Assembly (NCBI GenBank): GCA_050084985.1
Contig: JBITNC010000001.1
Span: 54,002,001 to 54,066,000, forward strand
Direction: 5' to 3'
Source: Nageia nagi
Lineage: Eukaryota; Pinophyta
DNA: 64,000 nt
The notes under the pieces were generated by a model that was not told where the DNA came from, did not search any database, and saw only the letters and a program-made list of their open reading frames with translations. The position numbers and the translations under genes are program-made. Below are positions 33,061 through 46,115 of the stretch, piece by piece (the stretch's first letter is position 1; every line of letters begins with the position of its first letter).

Positions 33061-36000
33061 ATGGCTCCTATTCAACTCATGAATTTAGATAGTGAAAATG
33101 ATAAAAGACATTATAACACTCATGATCAACAATAGAATGCAATGCATGATTTATTTCAATCAATCTATACACATGAAGATGATACAAATGTAGACATGAA
33201 TGATAATCCTCATGCACATGATGATGGAAGAGGAGGTGATTTAGAAAATGATACATGTATATTATTGCCAAAATACCTTTATACAATGGGACATCTATTT
33301 CCAAGTTGGAAGCACTCCTACTTACCATGAATATAAAGGCCAAAAATGGATGGTTAGATAAAGTGTAAATGATCTTTTGAAGTATGTATTTATTTTTACA
33401 ATTTTGTTTTTTGTAAATTTATTAAACATTTTTCAAACTTTATTTATTATATACATAATAATTTTATGGTTTTATTTGTATTATAGGTTACTGTATGAAA
33501 AACTACTTCCAAGTGATAATGTCATCCCTGCTTTGTGTAAAAAAGCATGAAAATTTTTGAAGGTGTAGGGGTACCATGTGTTTCATAAAATGCTTGTATT
33601 AATGATTGCATATTAGATAGAAGATGATATGAAAAATTGAGTGTATATCCAAAGTGTGGTGCAAATAGATATCTTCTAGGAACTATAAGAAAAAATGTTC
33701 CTTTGAAGGTTGTTCACCATATTCCAATTATTGATAGATTCATTAGAATGTATAAGTGTGATTCACTTGCATAATATATGGATTGGCATGCAAAAAATAG
33801 AAGTGAAGATGGTGTATTATGCATTCCTAAAGATTCCAAAGCAATGAAACATATAAAAAATATGTGGCTCGATAAATTTTGGGATGAACCTAAAAGTCTT
33901 AGGTTTGGTCTAGCAATTGATGGTGTCAATCCACATTCCATACAATCATCTAATTATTCAATGTGGCCCATTGTTATAGTCAATTATAACATACCTCCAT
34001 GGATGTCCTTGAAAAAGGAATATTTAATGTTAACTCTTTTAGTTCTTGGACCAAATTAAGTGAAAAATATAGATATATACCTTGAACCATTAATTGATGA
34101 ACTAATGCAATTATGGAATGGAATTCAAAATGTGATTAACATAAGTAGACCCATCCAACAAAGATCATTCACATTGCATGGCATACTATGTTGGACTATA
34201 CATGATTATCCAAGTCTTAGCATTTGTTCATGTATGTATATATAATTTCTATTATATTTACATTTATATTAAAATATTTAATTTCCTAAAATTAGATATA
34301 GTAATTATTCTCTAATAAAAATGTATTGTAGGCTTGCGTACAAAAGGTTGTCATGCTTATCCATGGTGTACAGAAAATCTCATAGCAAGATATTGAAAAC
34401 ACTTGCAAAAGATGGAATACCTTGGCCATAGAAAATATTTACCATTAGATCATGAGTTTTGAAATATAAAATCATAGTTTAATGGTCAAATTGATCACAC
34501 TGAAACTCCCAAATATGCATCTCCTAAGGATTGATTGAAAAATTACCAAGAAAGTGAAGAAAATTGTTGGATAAAAGCCCTTGAGGAAGGTATTGCTGAA
34601 GACCTAGAGGATGTTATTATTGAAAAAGATGACTTATCTCAAGGTAAAATTTAATAAAATACTATATCAAACATTCTTTTTAACATGTCATTAATTCAAT
34701 TATTTTATCAATTAAATGTTCACATTTGTAAATGTTTTCAAGTATGAATAGATTGTCCATATTTTATAATCTAGAATACTGGGAGGATTTATTAGTGACA
34801 TATTTATTGGATCATATGCATATTGTAAAGAATTTTGCATGTTCTTTATACATGTATACAGCAATCAAAGAATCAGATAGTATTCAACTGAGATATGACT
34901 TAAAGGCTACCAAAACAAAATGTGCCTTTTGGGTAACAAAAATTACAGATGGAACAACAAATGCACTTGTTCTAGCCTCATGGCTTATGACCAAAGATGA
35001 AGTAAACATTCTACACAATCTTGTTAGAGCCATTAAAATACCAACGAGATATGCATCATCTCTAAGAAAAGCATTTACAATTGATGGAAAAATGATAGGA
35101 TTGAAGTCTCATGATTATCACAACTTATTGAAGGTATTCTCATATTATATGCATATTAAAAACCTTAAATACATTTGTATTTATATATATTTTATTCATC
35201 TATATTTTGATTAATATAAATTTTTCTATTGATTATTTTTCCACTTACAATTCATGGATGTACAACTTTACCTGCTAATTTAAGATACGCAATTGGTCAA
35301 CTATTATTATTTCTAAGGTATTTCATGCTATTTATGATATTGTTCAATGAAAATATATAGTGCATTTATTATTATTTTGTAGATTCCAATATAATTTAAA
35401 TACATCTTATGATATGAATTATATTTTCATAACTAGGTGGTTGACTTTAAAGGAAATACATGTCAATGAAATCCCTAGATGGTGAAAAGAAATTATCTGT
35501 AAATTTGAAAAAGAAATGTTTGTTTCTTTTATGGATATACAAGTTCATCTATTAATCCACCTAGTAGATGATATTGAAATAGCAGGTGTTATAAGTAATA
35601 GAAGCATGCTTTTTGTGGAAAGATTTTTGAAAGTACTTAAAGGATTTGTTAGACAAAAGTCAAGACTAGAAGGATCTATGTGTGAAGGATATATTGTGCA
35701 ACAGTCTTTTCTATGTGAGTTTCCATCTAAAATTCATGATTCAGCTCTAACGATGGTTACAAGCAGAAAAAGATAATGATAAATTAGAAGGGGAGGTCTT
35801 AGAAATAAATGGGAGATCATATGCTCTTAATAAAGGTACTAACTAAATTTTAGATAATAGTAATTTATAATAAGTACTATGTACATGCAATTTTGATTTA
35901 ATTTAATCAAAAATTACTAACAAGTTCATTTTATGTATTCAAAAAAATTACAGATCGTGACATATATGAATCTATAAACCATTTTATCATGATGAATATG

Positions 36001-36806
36001 GAGTGTTGTAAAGAATGGATTGAAATGTATAAAAGTAAAAGAAGTGCAATTCCAACACAACACATTTTGTTTTGTAGTGAACATCTAAGTAGTACACCTA
36101 TACCTCCACATTTAAGAGATGAAAATTAGCTAAAAGAGTGTCCAAGATTTTGGATAAAGCAAGCAATTGAGGAGAAATTAGTTGAAGGTGCAAAAGAAAA
36201 AACCTATGAATATGCTTTAACTATATCTGATGGATGTAATTATGAGGTAATTATTCATTAATTCTTATGGATCTAAGTTTAATTTATTTTTATAATATAG
36301 ATATAATACTTGCACCAATATAACATTTACATAAAAATGTGTGCAGGTATTATCTTTTCCTTAATGTGGGCATACGATCAACACTTCAAAATTGAAAAGA
36401 AAGATATTAATAGAATGACCTTTGATAGTGGAGTGATGGTTGATTTTGATCAAGTATAAAAGATACAAAATTGATAGAAGGAAAAATACAATATGTTGAG
36501 AAAATTGAAGAAATCATACAATTGAATTTTGGATCATTCAAATGTGTAGTATTCAAATATAAATGGTTTAAAGGATTTGTAAATAGAAGATCAATATTGC
36601 ATGACATACCTAGCAATTATTATGCAATCAACTCTACATGATATTTACCTCAAGAAAAAGAGCCATATGTTTTACCACAACATTGTAGTCAAATTTTTTT
36701 TGTCTAGATGTACTAGAGGAAAAGATGTTGTTTGTAATTAATTTTGATCCAAGAGGAAAACATGTTGTACATCTTCTTGATGAAAATGATAATAATAGTG
36801 ATTAAA
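33061..36806 (+). pseudogene. TNP2-type CACTA transposase with DUF4218 and DUF4216 segments
   Basis: This protein cuts and joins the CACTA ends. Exons separated by AT-rich introns read, in order: TINIKAKNGWLDK near 33320 and LPSDNVIPALCKKA near 33510 (N-terminal part); MDWHAKNRSEDGVLCIPKDS, FGLAIDGVNPHSIQSSNYSM, WPIVIVNYNIPPWM and IDIYLEPLIDELMQLW (33778-34130, TNP2 core); GHRKYLPLDHEF near 34425; HIVKNFACSLYMYTAIKES, FTIDGKMIGLKSHDYHNLLK (34732-35134) and FVERFLKVLKGFVRQKSRLE (35516-35776), both DUF4218; and VVFKYKWFKGFVNRRSI (36540-36600, DUF4216). Stops at about 33774, 34057 and elsewhere, with frame changes, break it. The motif set is diagnostic. Confidence 0.85.
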
Positions 36807-37149
36807 ATATTACATGTACATTTGAGTAATTAAACATTATATATATTGATATCTTTAGTGGTTTAAGGTTGACTTGTATATGAATTTGAATTATAGTATT
36901 TTTTTGAATGTTTTGTAATTTGTAGATTACTTTCAATCAATTACTCATTAACACATTACATGTATTTTCATGTTTAAGATATTCAATCAATTAATCCATA
37001 TATATGTAATCATTCAAAATATGAAAATGTATATACATGCTTGTGGTGGTCAATTTAATATTGGCATAGGATGGATATGAGATATTCTTCATCAATTCTA
37101 TGTAACAAGATCACATAGTAAATGTATATTATGAGAATACATCATTAAA

Positions 37150-37392
37150 AACATCAAGATTTACATGATTAAATGTCAACTAAAGAGTCAAGTAATGCAT
37201 CAAGTAAAATGTCAAAAAATACCATGAAAAATACATCAACCCATGCATCATGTAATGCATCGATATAGGCATAAACATGCAAAAAAATGATTTTTGATGC
37301 AAACTTGCAATCCCTAATGCTTAAAGTGTCATATCATCAAAGAGCATTTTTTGACACATTAAATGAGGCAAAATGACTAAAATGTAGTAGTG
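37150..37392 (+). repeat. CACTA right subterminal region and terminus
   Basis: It contains AAATGTCAA, AATGCATCAAGTAAAATGTC and ATGCATCATGTAATGCATCG and ends AAAATGTAGTAGTG, the inverse of the left terminus. Confidence 0.75.
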
Positions 37393-37395
37393 TAC

Positions 37396-37661
37396 ATTGA
37401 TGTACCAATATGCATGAAAGCAAATGTAATTCATAATCTTTAGTATAGTTGGTAAAGGTTGTAGAATTCTTGACCAAGGCTTAAGGAAAGTAATTAATGA
37501 ATAACAAAAGGAAAATACATTATATTTTCTTATACTCTATCATGTTATTACAAGTGTTTTAGTTTTCATTTAATATTATATTGCAATCCAAAATAGTATT
37601 TCATAAGTTTTGTAAAGTTAAGTAAAGTCCTTTTAATTGGGGTAAATAAGAAAAAAAAAAG
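37396..37661. other. Short unassigned flank
   Basis: AT-rich DNA between the CACTA target site and the next LTR. Nothing was recognised. Confidence 0.4.
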
Positions 37662-38179
37662 TGTTCGAATGTATAATGCATTATTGTAAGGTCAAGGATT
37701 TAGTGAATATGATAATGTAAATTCACTAATACTTAAAAGTATCCTTAGATACCTTTTTAGTATATGTGAATACAATAATGTAACTTATCCTACACTCCAT
37801 CTTATGAGCATGTCTCTTGGGTAAAAGGGTGATGCATGTCATGGCATTGTACAATAGTTAAAAGGGTGATTCAAGGGAGGATTTTGGCCTATAAATATTA
37901 GGCCCTCTCCTTGAGATCACTCACTCAAGTTTATAGCAAAGTTATGCTCTTGTCTAGGTTGTAGGAGAAGTGAGAAATTGTGCTATAAGAGAGTGCTCTT
38001 TGAGAATAAGATATTAGATTAGTGGATGTACTCCCATGGTTGGAGAAACCACTTTATATTGGTATCATATTATGTGAATGTTACTTTAAGCTTGTGTTCT
38101 TAATGCCTAAGGAATTTGAGAGAGCTTTCATGTGATCTTGGGTAATTAAGGACTTAGTCATTTAGGTTTATTCCCATCA
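37662..38179 (+). repeat. 5' LTR of a copia element
   Basis: It runs from TGTTCGAATGTATAATGC to GGTTTATTCCCATCA (518 bp). The reverse-oriented LTR at 59593-60098 shares its text (GTGAATATGATAATGTAA, GTAACTTATCCTACACTCCA, GTAAAAGG). A TATAAATA box stands at 37890-37897, with ACTCACTCAAG downstream. No matching 3' LTR in this orientation is seen nearby. Confidence 0.7.
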
Positions 38180-38180
38180 C

Positions 38181-38195
38181 TTGGTATTAGAGCCA
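38181..38195 (+). other. Primer-binding site (initiator tRNA-Met type)
   Basis: TTGGTATTAGAGCC follows the LTR end by one base. It differs by one base from the usual TGGTATCAGAGCC. Confidence 0.7.
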
Positions 38196-38795
38196 CCCTT
38201 GGAGGCTCTTCATCCTACTCCTTCCATATTTGGTGGTTCATCTTCATCTTTGTGAGGTAAAACCCTTGAAGGTATAACCTCGTTCTCTCCTTTATTTTTT
38301 GAATTATTACATTGTACTAACATATTTTTTGTTATGTGTTAATTCAATTTTTTTAGTAAAATTTGCTTAAAAAGTAGCAATTTATTGTTATACAATTTTT
38401 TTTATTTATACTAACATTTTTGTGTTAGTTGCAATTTGTTTTATAAAAGTTACTTAATATATTACTATAAATTTTTAAAAAATTTGTACACCTTTAGTTT
38501 GAAGGATTTTTTTTTAAATATATTTTGTATACCAAAAAAAGGGGGTATATATATATGTATGTGAAGGTGTATTTTTTTATAAAATTTATGTATAAAATGA
38601 AGGGTATGGGCATCTATCAAAAAATAGTTGTATTTTTTTTTGCAAAATACATTTTTTTACAAAAAAAATAATAAATACAATTCTATGGGGGATTATATTT
38701 GTACAATGTAATAAAAAAGGAGAGAAAAGCTTTAATTTTTTTTGGGAGGGAATTTTTTGGATACCTTTGAGAGATTATTTCGCGCCCCAGCCACC
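38196..38795 (+). other. Copia leader
   Basis: AT-rich untranslated leader with a GGTAAAACCC start. It ends at an abrupt junction near GCGCCCCAGCCACC (38783), where oppositely oriented copia sequence begins. Confidence 0.5.
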
Positions 38796-41385
38796 CTACC
38801 CATTCAAAGTAGGTAACATGCACTCTCAATAAGAAACCTGCAAGCTACTAGAAACTCATAAGCAAGATCAGTTAGATGCATCATATAAAAATTCATATCA
38901 ACATAATATAAATGAATCAATTAATGCTATCTATAAATTGGTCAATGGTGTACTATAAGTCATCACAAATATACGAAGCTAATATTCATTATCACCTATT
39001 GTATAAAAAATATGTGTTGATCAATATAAAAATTAGAGCATAAGCACATATGAGTTCCTCATATATGGATAACTAAATAGTTCCAAAATGCACATGCTCA
39101 TTCATCACATATAAATAACTAAAACAATGCTAGCAAAAGCCACCATATATTCAAAAATGTACAACTAGTTCCTCACAAAGCGAAGTAACCATGAAGATAT
39201 TTTAAAAAAGATCAACACTATACAACCAAAATATCCTCCTAGGGATGAAGTTGTCATCAAATACATGAATTCAATAAGAATTAAACCTTCAATTCCCCTT
39301 GATGGAAACTTCACCATCCTAATAGATTCCCTAAGCTTGCAAAATTGAGCTTCAAGAAGGGGTTTAGTGAACAAATCAATGGAGTTAGGAATAATGGACA
39401 ATACTAAAATTATAGGATACCATCCAGAACCTTCTCCTTGATAAAATGTGCTTGGATTTCAACATGTTTTATTCTTTGATGGAAAATAAGGTTCTTTACC
39501 AAAGCAATAGCTAACTAATCATCTAAATAAAATTGAGATGGGTGAGCTTGCTTGTACCTAATTTGTTTTAGAAGATACCTCAACCAAATAGCTTCATGCA
39601 TTATGACTTATATGGCTCGATATTATGCCTATATAATGGAAAGAGTAGTAGTAGGATACTTCTTGGAAGCCCAAGAGACAACACTTGAACCAATGTTAAA
39701 CACATAAGTAGAGGTTGATTTCCTATCATCTCTATCTCTCCATAGTCATAATTTGAGTACATTGAGAGACTAAATGATGGTAACTTGAAATACTTGAGAG
39801 AAAAATCCTTCATTCCCATAGCATACCTGAAGATTTTCTTAATAGCATTGAGGTGCTCAAAATATGATTTTTGCATAAATTGTACTATAATATATTGCAA
39901 AAATAATATTTGACCTAGAGATAGTTAAATAAAAAAACTACCACTTAGCTCCTTGTAAGACGTAGCATCTACCAACTGAGAGTTGGAGCTCATATTTAGA
40001 ATTATTCCAAGATATACTAGGAGAGCTACTAGTTTGCACTCCTCCATTATAAACTTTTGCAATATGTCTGATATATACTTGAATTGACTAAGTACAATCC
40101 TTGTATTGTTACACTTACATACCAAGGTAGCAGTGCAAAAAAAATCAAGATCGATAATTTCAAATATTGCCTTAAGTTTGGATATGCACTCTTTTAGATG
40201 ATTTCATCATGATTTTCTATGATCAGAATATCATCCACATAGAGAAGAATCTAGATCACATCTTGTCCCTGATTAGCATATATAGATCTGAGTAGGAGAA
40301 GCACTTAGAGAACCCAATATTTATAAAGTATCTTGAAATATTTTTGTACCAAGATCTAGATGCTTGCTTAAGTCCATACAAGGACTTCTTTAGCTTGCAC
40401 ATGAGGGATCTTTGCCTTCCATAACAAACCCTTTTGGTTAATTCATATAGATCTATACATCTAATTCATCATTAAGAAAAGCACTCTTGACATCAAGTTG
40501 AAAAAATTTCCATCCTTAAGCTATTGAAAGAGAAAGGATTAACATGATTTGGGAATGTTTTCCAATGGAGGAAAGGTTTCCTCATACTCAACTTTGTATT
40601 TCTAATAGAAACCTTTGGCTACTAACCTTTCCTTGTATTTCTTAATTTCTTCAACTAAATTATATTTGAAATTGTAAATCCATTTATTACCAATCATATA
40701 TTATTCATTAGGATAGGGAACCAAGTCCTTACTTTGATTTTACATCAGAGCCTCATACTCCACTTTCATGGCTTCCATCCCCCATTCATGCTTCGAAGCT
40801 TCCTTGAATGATGAGGGCTAATTCTTGCTATCAATTTTAGTGAACAAGGATTTGTTTAAGGTCATACTTTTTCTTATCCTTTGTGTTGGAAAATTTTTCT
40901 CCTGAGGTGACTTATCTACGTTGATATCCAACCAATTAGGTGCAACATAAGATTCATCAAGATCAGCCAGTTCCTCATAGGAAATGGACTCTTCATAAAT
41001 TTCATTAAACTTTACATCCCTCTATATGAACACTACTCTAAAGGAAGGAGAGTAGAGCCCATAGCCTCTATGCTGATTGTAATAACCCACAAAGATGCAT
41101 TTTTAGTATATCTTATCCAATTTCTTTCTTTTTCTTAGAAATAATTGAGGCATAGGAATCACAACCAAAAACCCTAAGGTGAGAGATATTAGTTTTCTTT
41201 CTCATCCATGCCTCATATGAGGGTTTGCCTTCAATTACTTTCGTAGGGCACCTATTCAAGGTTAGATTGTAGTGTTCACAACTTCACCCCATAAGAAACT
41301 AGAGAGATTTTCTAACATGTACCTTGCCATTTCTTGAATAATTTTATTCTTTCTTTTGATAATATCTTTTTACTAAGGGGTGTAA
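38796..41385 (-). pseudogene. Copia pol (integrase end, reverse transcriptase, RNase H), minus strand
   Basis: Read leftward it gives ARYMLENLSSFLWGEVVN and LRVFGCDSYASIISKKKK (end of the integrase core and Ty1 signature, 41330-41120), KCIFVGYYNQHRGYGLYSP (41095), NKWIYNFKYN and RLVAKGFY (RT start, about 40680), ILLYVDDILIIENHDE (RT catalytic YVDD, about 40230), QFKYISDILQKFIMEECKLV (40100), FMQKSYFEHLNAIKKIFRYA (39880) and SIDLFTKPLLEAQFCKLRES (RNase H end, 39380). This order is Ty1/copia. Frameshifts and stops are frequent. The 3' untranslated region at 38800-39160 matches 15800-16400 and 60300-60800. Confidence 0.8.
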
Positions 41386-41429
41386 GGGTTTTAAGGATCT
41401 TGCTCTCATGTATTCCAAGTTGCTATCTC

Positions 41430-41965
41430 TTATATGGGAGATAGAGATGATAAGAAATGAACATCTTCTTATGTGTTTAGCATTGGTTAAGGTGCTATCT
41501 CCTAGGCTTCCAAGAAGCATCCTAATACTTCTCTTTCCACCATAGAGGCATAATATCGAGTCATGTCAATCACAACCTAGGAAGCTATTTGGTTGAAGAA
41601 TCTTTTGAAAGAAATTATATATGAGCAAGCTCACCCATCTCAAATTCCTTCAGATAATCAATCAGCTATTGCTTTATCAAAAAACCATGTTTTCCATCAA
41701 AGAAAAAAAACATGTTAAAATCTAATAACATTTCATCTAGGAGAAGATTCTTAATGGTATCCTACAATTGTAGTATTGTCTATCAACCCTAAACTCTATT
41801 GATTTGTTCACTAAACCCCTTCTCAAAGCTTAGTTCTGCAAGCTTAGGGAATCTATTAGGATGGTGAAGTTTTCTTCAAGAGGAATTAAAAGTTTGAACT
41901 CTTAAGTTGAAGTTGGTAGATTTCTTTATTCTAACATTCTTGTAAGTTCCATTATTTGCATTAGT
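41430..41965 (+). pseudogene. Copia RNase H end, plus strand (inverted relative to the neighbour)
   Basis: Frames read GRDRDDKK, then FHHRGIISSH-like scraps, then QIINQLLLYQKTMFSIK (about 41650) and LNSIDLFTKPLLKA, FCKLRESIRMVKFSSRGI (41800-41890). This is the same RNase H end as at 39165-39660 but in the opposite direction. It may be the true 3' part of the element whose LTR starts at 37662. Confidence 0.7.
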
Positions 41966-42129
41966 GCCTTCCATTCCGTACAAGTATTCATTGTAGTAAC
42001 CAATCCAAAGAAGGGTAATAGATTTGAGGAAAAATAAAGGACTCTAAGATTCCACCATGAAGATTTAAGAGGGAAGTATTTTTATTTTCTTTTGAATTAT
42101 ACTTTTAGATTTATCAAAATATATTCAAT

Positions 42130-42375
42130 AGGGGGAATCTATTAACAAGTAAATTTTTTTTTTATTTAATTAAAATTTATATTTTAGGTATCTAATTATT
42201 AAAGTAATTTAATTATTTATTTTTTCATAATTACGAAATATAATGCAATTTCCCTCCTTTTATACTTTTGTTATAGGTCCAAAGAGTGCTAGTGAAGAAG
42301 ATGTCTTGATCAATAGTGGAATCTCTCATCTATTTAAGGGAATAAGAATGTGGCATTAATCATATTTGGACCTTT
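42130..42375 (+). repeat. Second copy of the 7082-7324 repeat
   Basis: It shares TATATTTTAGGTATCTAA, AAAGTAATTTAATTATT and AATCTCTCATCTATTTAAGG with the first copy. No gypsy element is inserted after it here, so it shows roughly the state of the site before the insertion at 7325. Confidence 0.55.
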
Positions 42376-42784
42376 ATAGGTAATACTAACTTTGATGCTC
42401 AATGTCTCTTAATGTCACCTATCAAGTTTGAATTTATGCCCTAAGTGATTATTGCATTCCCTATTCATAATATTATAGTTAGAATCAATAACCTTGGAAA
42501 ACAACTCTAATAATGAATAAAAATTTGAATAATTTGAGAGTGGAAAACCATCACCAAATTGTACACTAGTGCATTGCTATAATTTGATGCTTTGTAGTAT
42601 GCGACATATTGCACTTGGCAATAAGGAAGTTTCAAATTTGGGGAATGAATCATCTATATCATATGGAGGCTAGATCTAAATTATGATCGATATAATACAA
42701 CTAAATGATAGATTTATAGTAATTTCTTTTTATATTTTATTAAGTTAATAACTAGATCTAGTGTATTGCAATCATCTATTTTCA
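42376..42784. other. Unassigned spacer
   Basis: AT-rich text between the repeat and the RT remains. Nothing was recognised. Confidence 0.35.
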
Positions 42785-43820
42785 ATACTTTAGTCGGTAT
42801 TATATTTATTATAATCAATATTAAATTAATTAAATTAAATCAATTTTTAATATTAATACTAAGAACCAATCCATCCATCATAGTCCATAACATCATTATA
42901 GAAAAGGATGCAAAGCTCTTTAAACAAAAAATTTGTAAAATGCAACCCAACCTGTTGCTCTTCTTGTTAAAGAAGAGTTTCAAAAAATCATTGATATCAA
43001 TTTTATCTAACCAATTGATTACCCATAATGAGTTTCTAATACAATACCTATCATCAAGAGGCATTTGAGTATGTACAAACTTTTAGGACATCAAAAAAGA
43101 TTACCCTAAAGATGATTTTATATTGTTTAATATTAATCAAATCATAGACATAACTTCTAGACGCGACATGCTTTTCCTCATGGATATTTTTTTTAGTATA
43201 ATTAGATTTGTATCATCCCTAAAGACCAATATAAAAATTTATTTTACTATACCATAAGGAAGGCATTGTTATAAATGCATGCCCCTTGGTCTTATAAATA
43301 ATAACCCACTTACTAGGAGACTATGATATTATAAACATGTTTTTCCTCATGGATGTTTTTTTTTAGTATTTAATTAAATTGGTGTCATCCCAAAAGATTA
43401 ATATAAAAATTTATTTTACCATACCATGAGGAAGTTGTTATAAAACCATGACCTTTGGTATTATAAATAATAAATCCACTTACTAGCAGGCTATGAAATT
43501 ATAATAAATAATTATGTTGATGATTTACTTGTAAAATCTAAAAAAAATTCATGATCACACTCTTATCCTATGATTTTTCCAATCATTTTCTCAAATATAA
43601 TATTTAATTAAATCTCAAAAAATAGTGCAGCTTTAGTTTCCTTTCAAGAAAATTCCTAGGATTCATTATTTCTTGAAGAAACATTGAAGTAGACCTCAAG
43701 AAATTTAAAGTTACTATCAAAATGCATCCCCCTTCTAAATTAAAAGAATTGAGAATCTTGTAAGGTAAAATTCAAGTTATCTATTGCTTTATAGCTCAAC
43801 TCTTTAACCAGTACAATCCC
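42785..43820 (+). pseudogene. Decayed gypsy reverse transcriptase with a 169-bp inner duplication
   Basis: Frames read ILSNQLITHNEFLIQYL (position of the template-contact region), DYPKDDFILFNINQIID and MLFLMDIFF (RT palm, 43090-43190), CYKCMPLGL (43275), and NYVDDLLVKSKK near 43515 (catalytic YVDD). The segment from about 43170 (CCTCATGGAT) recurs at 43345, so the palm strand and CYK-MP segment occur twice. Many stops. Confidence 0.65.
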
Positions 43821-43826
43821 TATAAC

Positions 43827-44641
43827 TCTTAGCAACAAAAGGTGTAATGACGTCAATTGGGAGCAAATCATCTAATCTAAAATGTGGAACAATATTGAAT
43901 TAAACAGAAGAAATGCATGCAAGCAAGAGAAACACACAATAATTTAACGAGATTCACCCAAACTTGGGCTACGTCCCCAGAGAAGCCAATCATCGTATTT
44001 AAATCATATAATACATGTGAGGGAATACAACCGCAGAAAGCACCATGTTGATTTTCCTCTCATAAAACCATTGCTCATCTCACTGTGAATTCTTCTACTC
44101 ACACTCAATCACTACGTCGTGATTTACCATGCAATACCATTGCATGCTCTATGTTGTTGTGCACTATGCAACACTAAAAACCAAGTGTGCATTATCCTCC
44201 ATCAAGCAACATTCTTCATAATATAACAATCAAACCTGACCATCCACCATGGTGTCTTCAACCATGATTTCACAACATTGTGTCCTCTCCAGCGCTCAAG
44301 TCTCTATCCTCATGCCCCTTTGGCCATTCCCACCACCATGGCCACACCTTGGTGCTCATCTCCACCGGTCGACTCTCATCCAGTGCTCACTCAAATCCAC
44401 AAGTATTCAATCCACTCTATAAAGAAAAAAACTCCCTTTTTCCACTTCATAGATCGTTCAACAACTACATTGAATATGTATTCAGTGTGTCAGGCCTGCA
44501 CAACCCTCTGACCGATTACAGATAAGATCTCCAATGTATTAGGCTTTCCATACCGTTCACCCAATCTGTTTGCGAGATCTACGCTGATAGATAACTCCTC
44601 ACTACACGCTTCTTTGATTTTAGACTCCATAAATCTTAACA
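43827..44641 (-). repeat. 3' LTR of short-interior element
   Basis: Plus strand from TCTTAGCAACAAAAGG to ATAAATCTTAACA. Its outer TG has mutated. It contains a perfect TGACGTCA palindrome at about 43848-43855, also present in the other LTR. Confidence 0.7.
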
Positions 44642-46115
44642 ACCTCCCACTTGGAGTCTAAGCTTGTTGCACACATTGCAACCCGGTGGAAAAAAAATCA
44701 ATGATTTCATTACACCATAAGATCATCAACACAAAAACTACACCGTTATTGCAACGCGCTGCACGCCTCTCAAACCAAAAATCCCTTGTTCCCTCAAGTC
44801 AGGGGAACCCTTGTTCTTGTTGAGTACAAAGCAACAACAAAAAATCAGAAATTTGGAAGCTCCAATCAAAAGCTTCATGTGAATGTGCATATCCAAAACA
44901 TAAGCATTACTGCCTTACAGTATCTCCATGGATTCAATGCGCCTCCTCACAACTCACACTACTTTGAAACATCCAGTTTCTTACCAAAACTGATAAACAA
45001 AACATCAATCTCTATAACTAGTGAATGAGCAAGCGGCATTGCTCATACATACCTTCAGCTCTTGTATCGGTTTGATTCTATTGGTCAAGGGTGATCCATG
45101 GCCTTGCAGCATTCTTCCATACCTCTCCATCACATCTCTAATGCACTCATCATGAGAGAACCCAAGCAGAAAACAAACTCCCATAGTCCTCTTTTTAAGA
45201 ATTTTAGCCAAACTCCCAATCCTTAGAGAACTTCCCAAAAAAATGAGCACATCAATGCAAAGCCATCAAAAGAAGGGTACCAAGCCAAACCTGATGCATC
45301 CCTTTGCTCCAGCTTCTTTTCCTCCTCTTCACCAAGGAAACATAACTCTTCCTTCCTCCTCAAATATCCTACAAAATGTGCTAAAAGAGAGCCATCAATC
45401 AATAGAACTCTTGGACCATGCACTAGCTACAACCAGCTATTTATGCGTCATCATCTCCTTGCTCCTCCTTAGCCTTAATACTGGAGCTCTTCCTTTGCCT
45501 CAACATTGGAGCTAAGAAGAACCTCTGATCTCTACACCTGATCCAGAACCAGCCTACAGAACCTCTATCTATGTACGTTGTTGCCATGACTTTTACGCAC
45601 CTTTCAACACTCGATGTGAGCTCCTCATCATCTAAAGACCCCCATCGTGGCCTCTACAATGTTTACAACCAACGCATTATCCATGCCTCCACCAAGGCCT
45701 CACGATTCTTGTGTGACATCCGCATGATCTCCACACTATCTACCTTTCACAGAAGGAAAGCACGCTCACATCCACATGTTGATCACCTTTCACTAGGTGT
45801 GCACGGCTTCCATAGGCCACGTTAGAATAACACAACACAAATGAGATAGAATTCTTACAGAGACAGTGACGACCTCAATGAACATCCTCCATGCTCATAC
45901 CGGACCCATCTCACATAAACTCTATAGAGTTTCTAGCCGCTTCACATCCCAGATGAAGGCACTTCAAACTCCTTTGTTGCATCTTGAAGACAATGCTTAA
46001 GTCTTTCTCCCACTGTTTTTAGGTTTTCTCTTTCCTTCTTATGTCATGCTCCCACTCGAACCAAAGAAAACCTTCTTTCTTTTCGAGATATCCTCCAACA
46101 CACTATGATACCATT

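Larger units (their letters stand above)
23140..37392 (+). mobile_element. 14.25-kb CACTA (En/Spm) transposon
   Basis: The left end reads CACTACTACATTTTGTG and the right end, inverted, reads CACTACTACATTTTAGTC. The three bases outside each end are TAC (23137-23139 and 37393-37395), the 3-bp duplication expected of CACTA elements. Motifs such as ACTCATAAAATGTCAA are repeated near the left end (23290-23410), and AAATGTCAA motifs recur near the right end, as in subterminal transposase-binding regions. The interior holds a TNP2-type transposase on the plus strand, a second transposase-like gene on the minus strand, a SET-like segment and long minisatellites. Stops make this copy defective. Confidence 0.85.

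Noticed and set aside
33077-33343. Histidine-rich minus-strand frame
   Set aside because: It is antisense to the N-terminal part of the transposase region and has no family.
44278-45825. Several 75-90 codon frames in the short-interior LTR element
   Set aside because: Frames overlap on both strands, with no conserved motif. The 44278 frame lies in an LTR and has a counterpart at 46580 in the other LTR, which explains the similarity.
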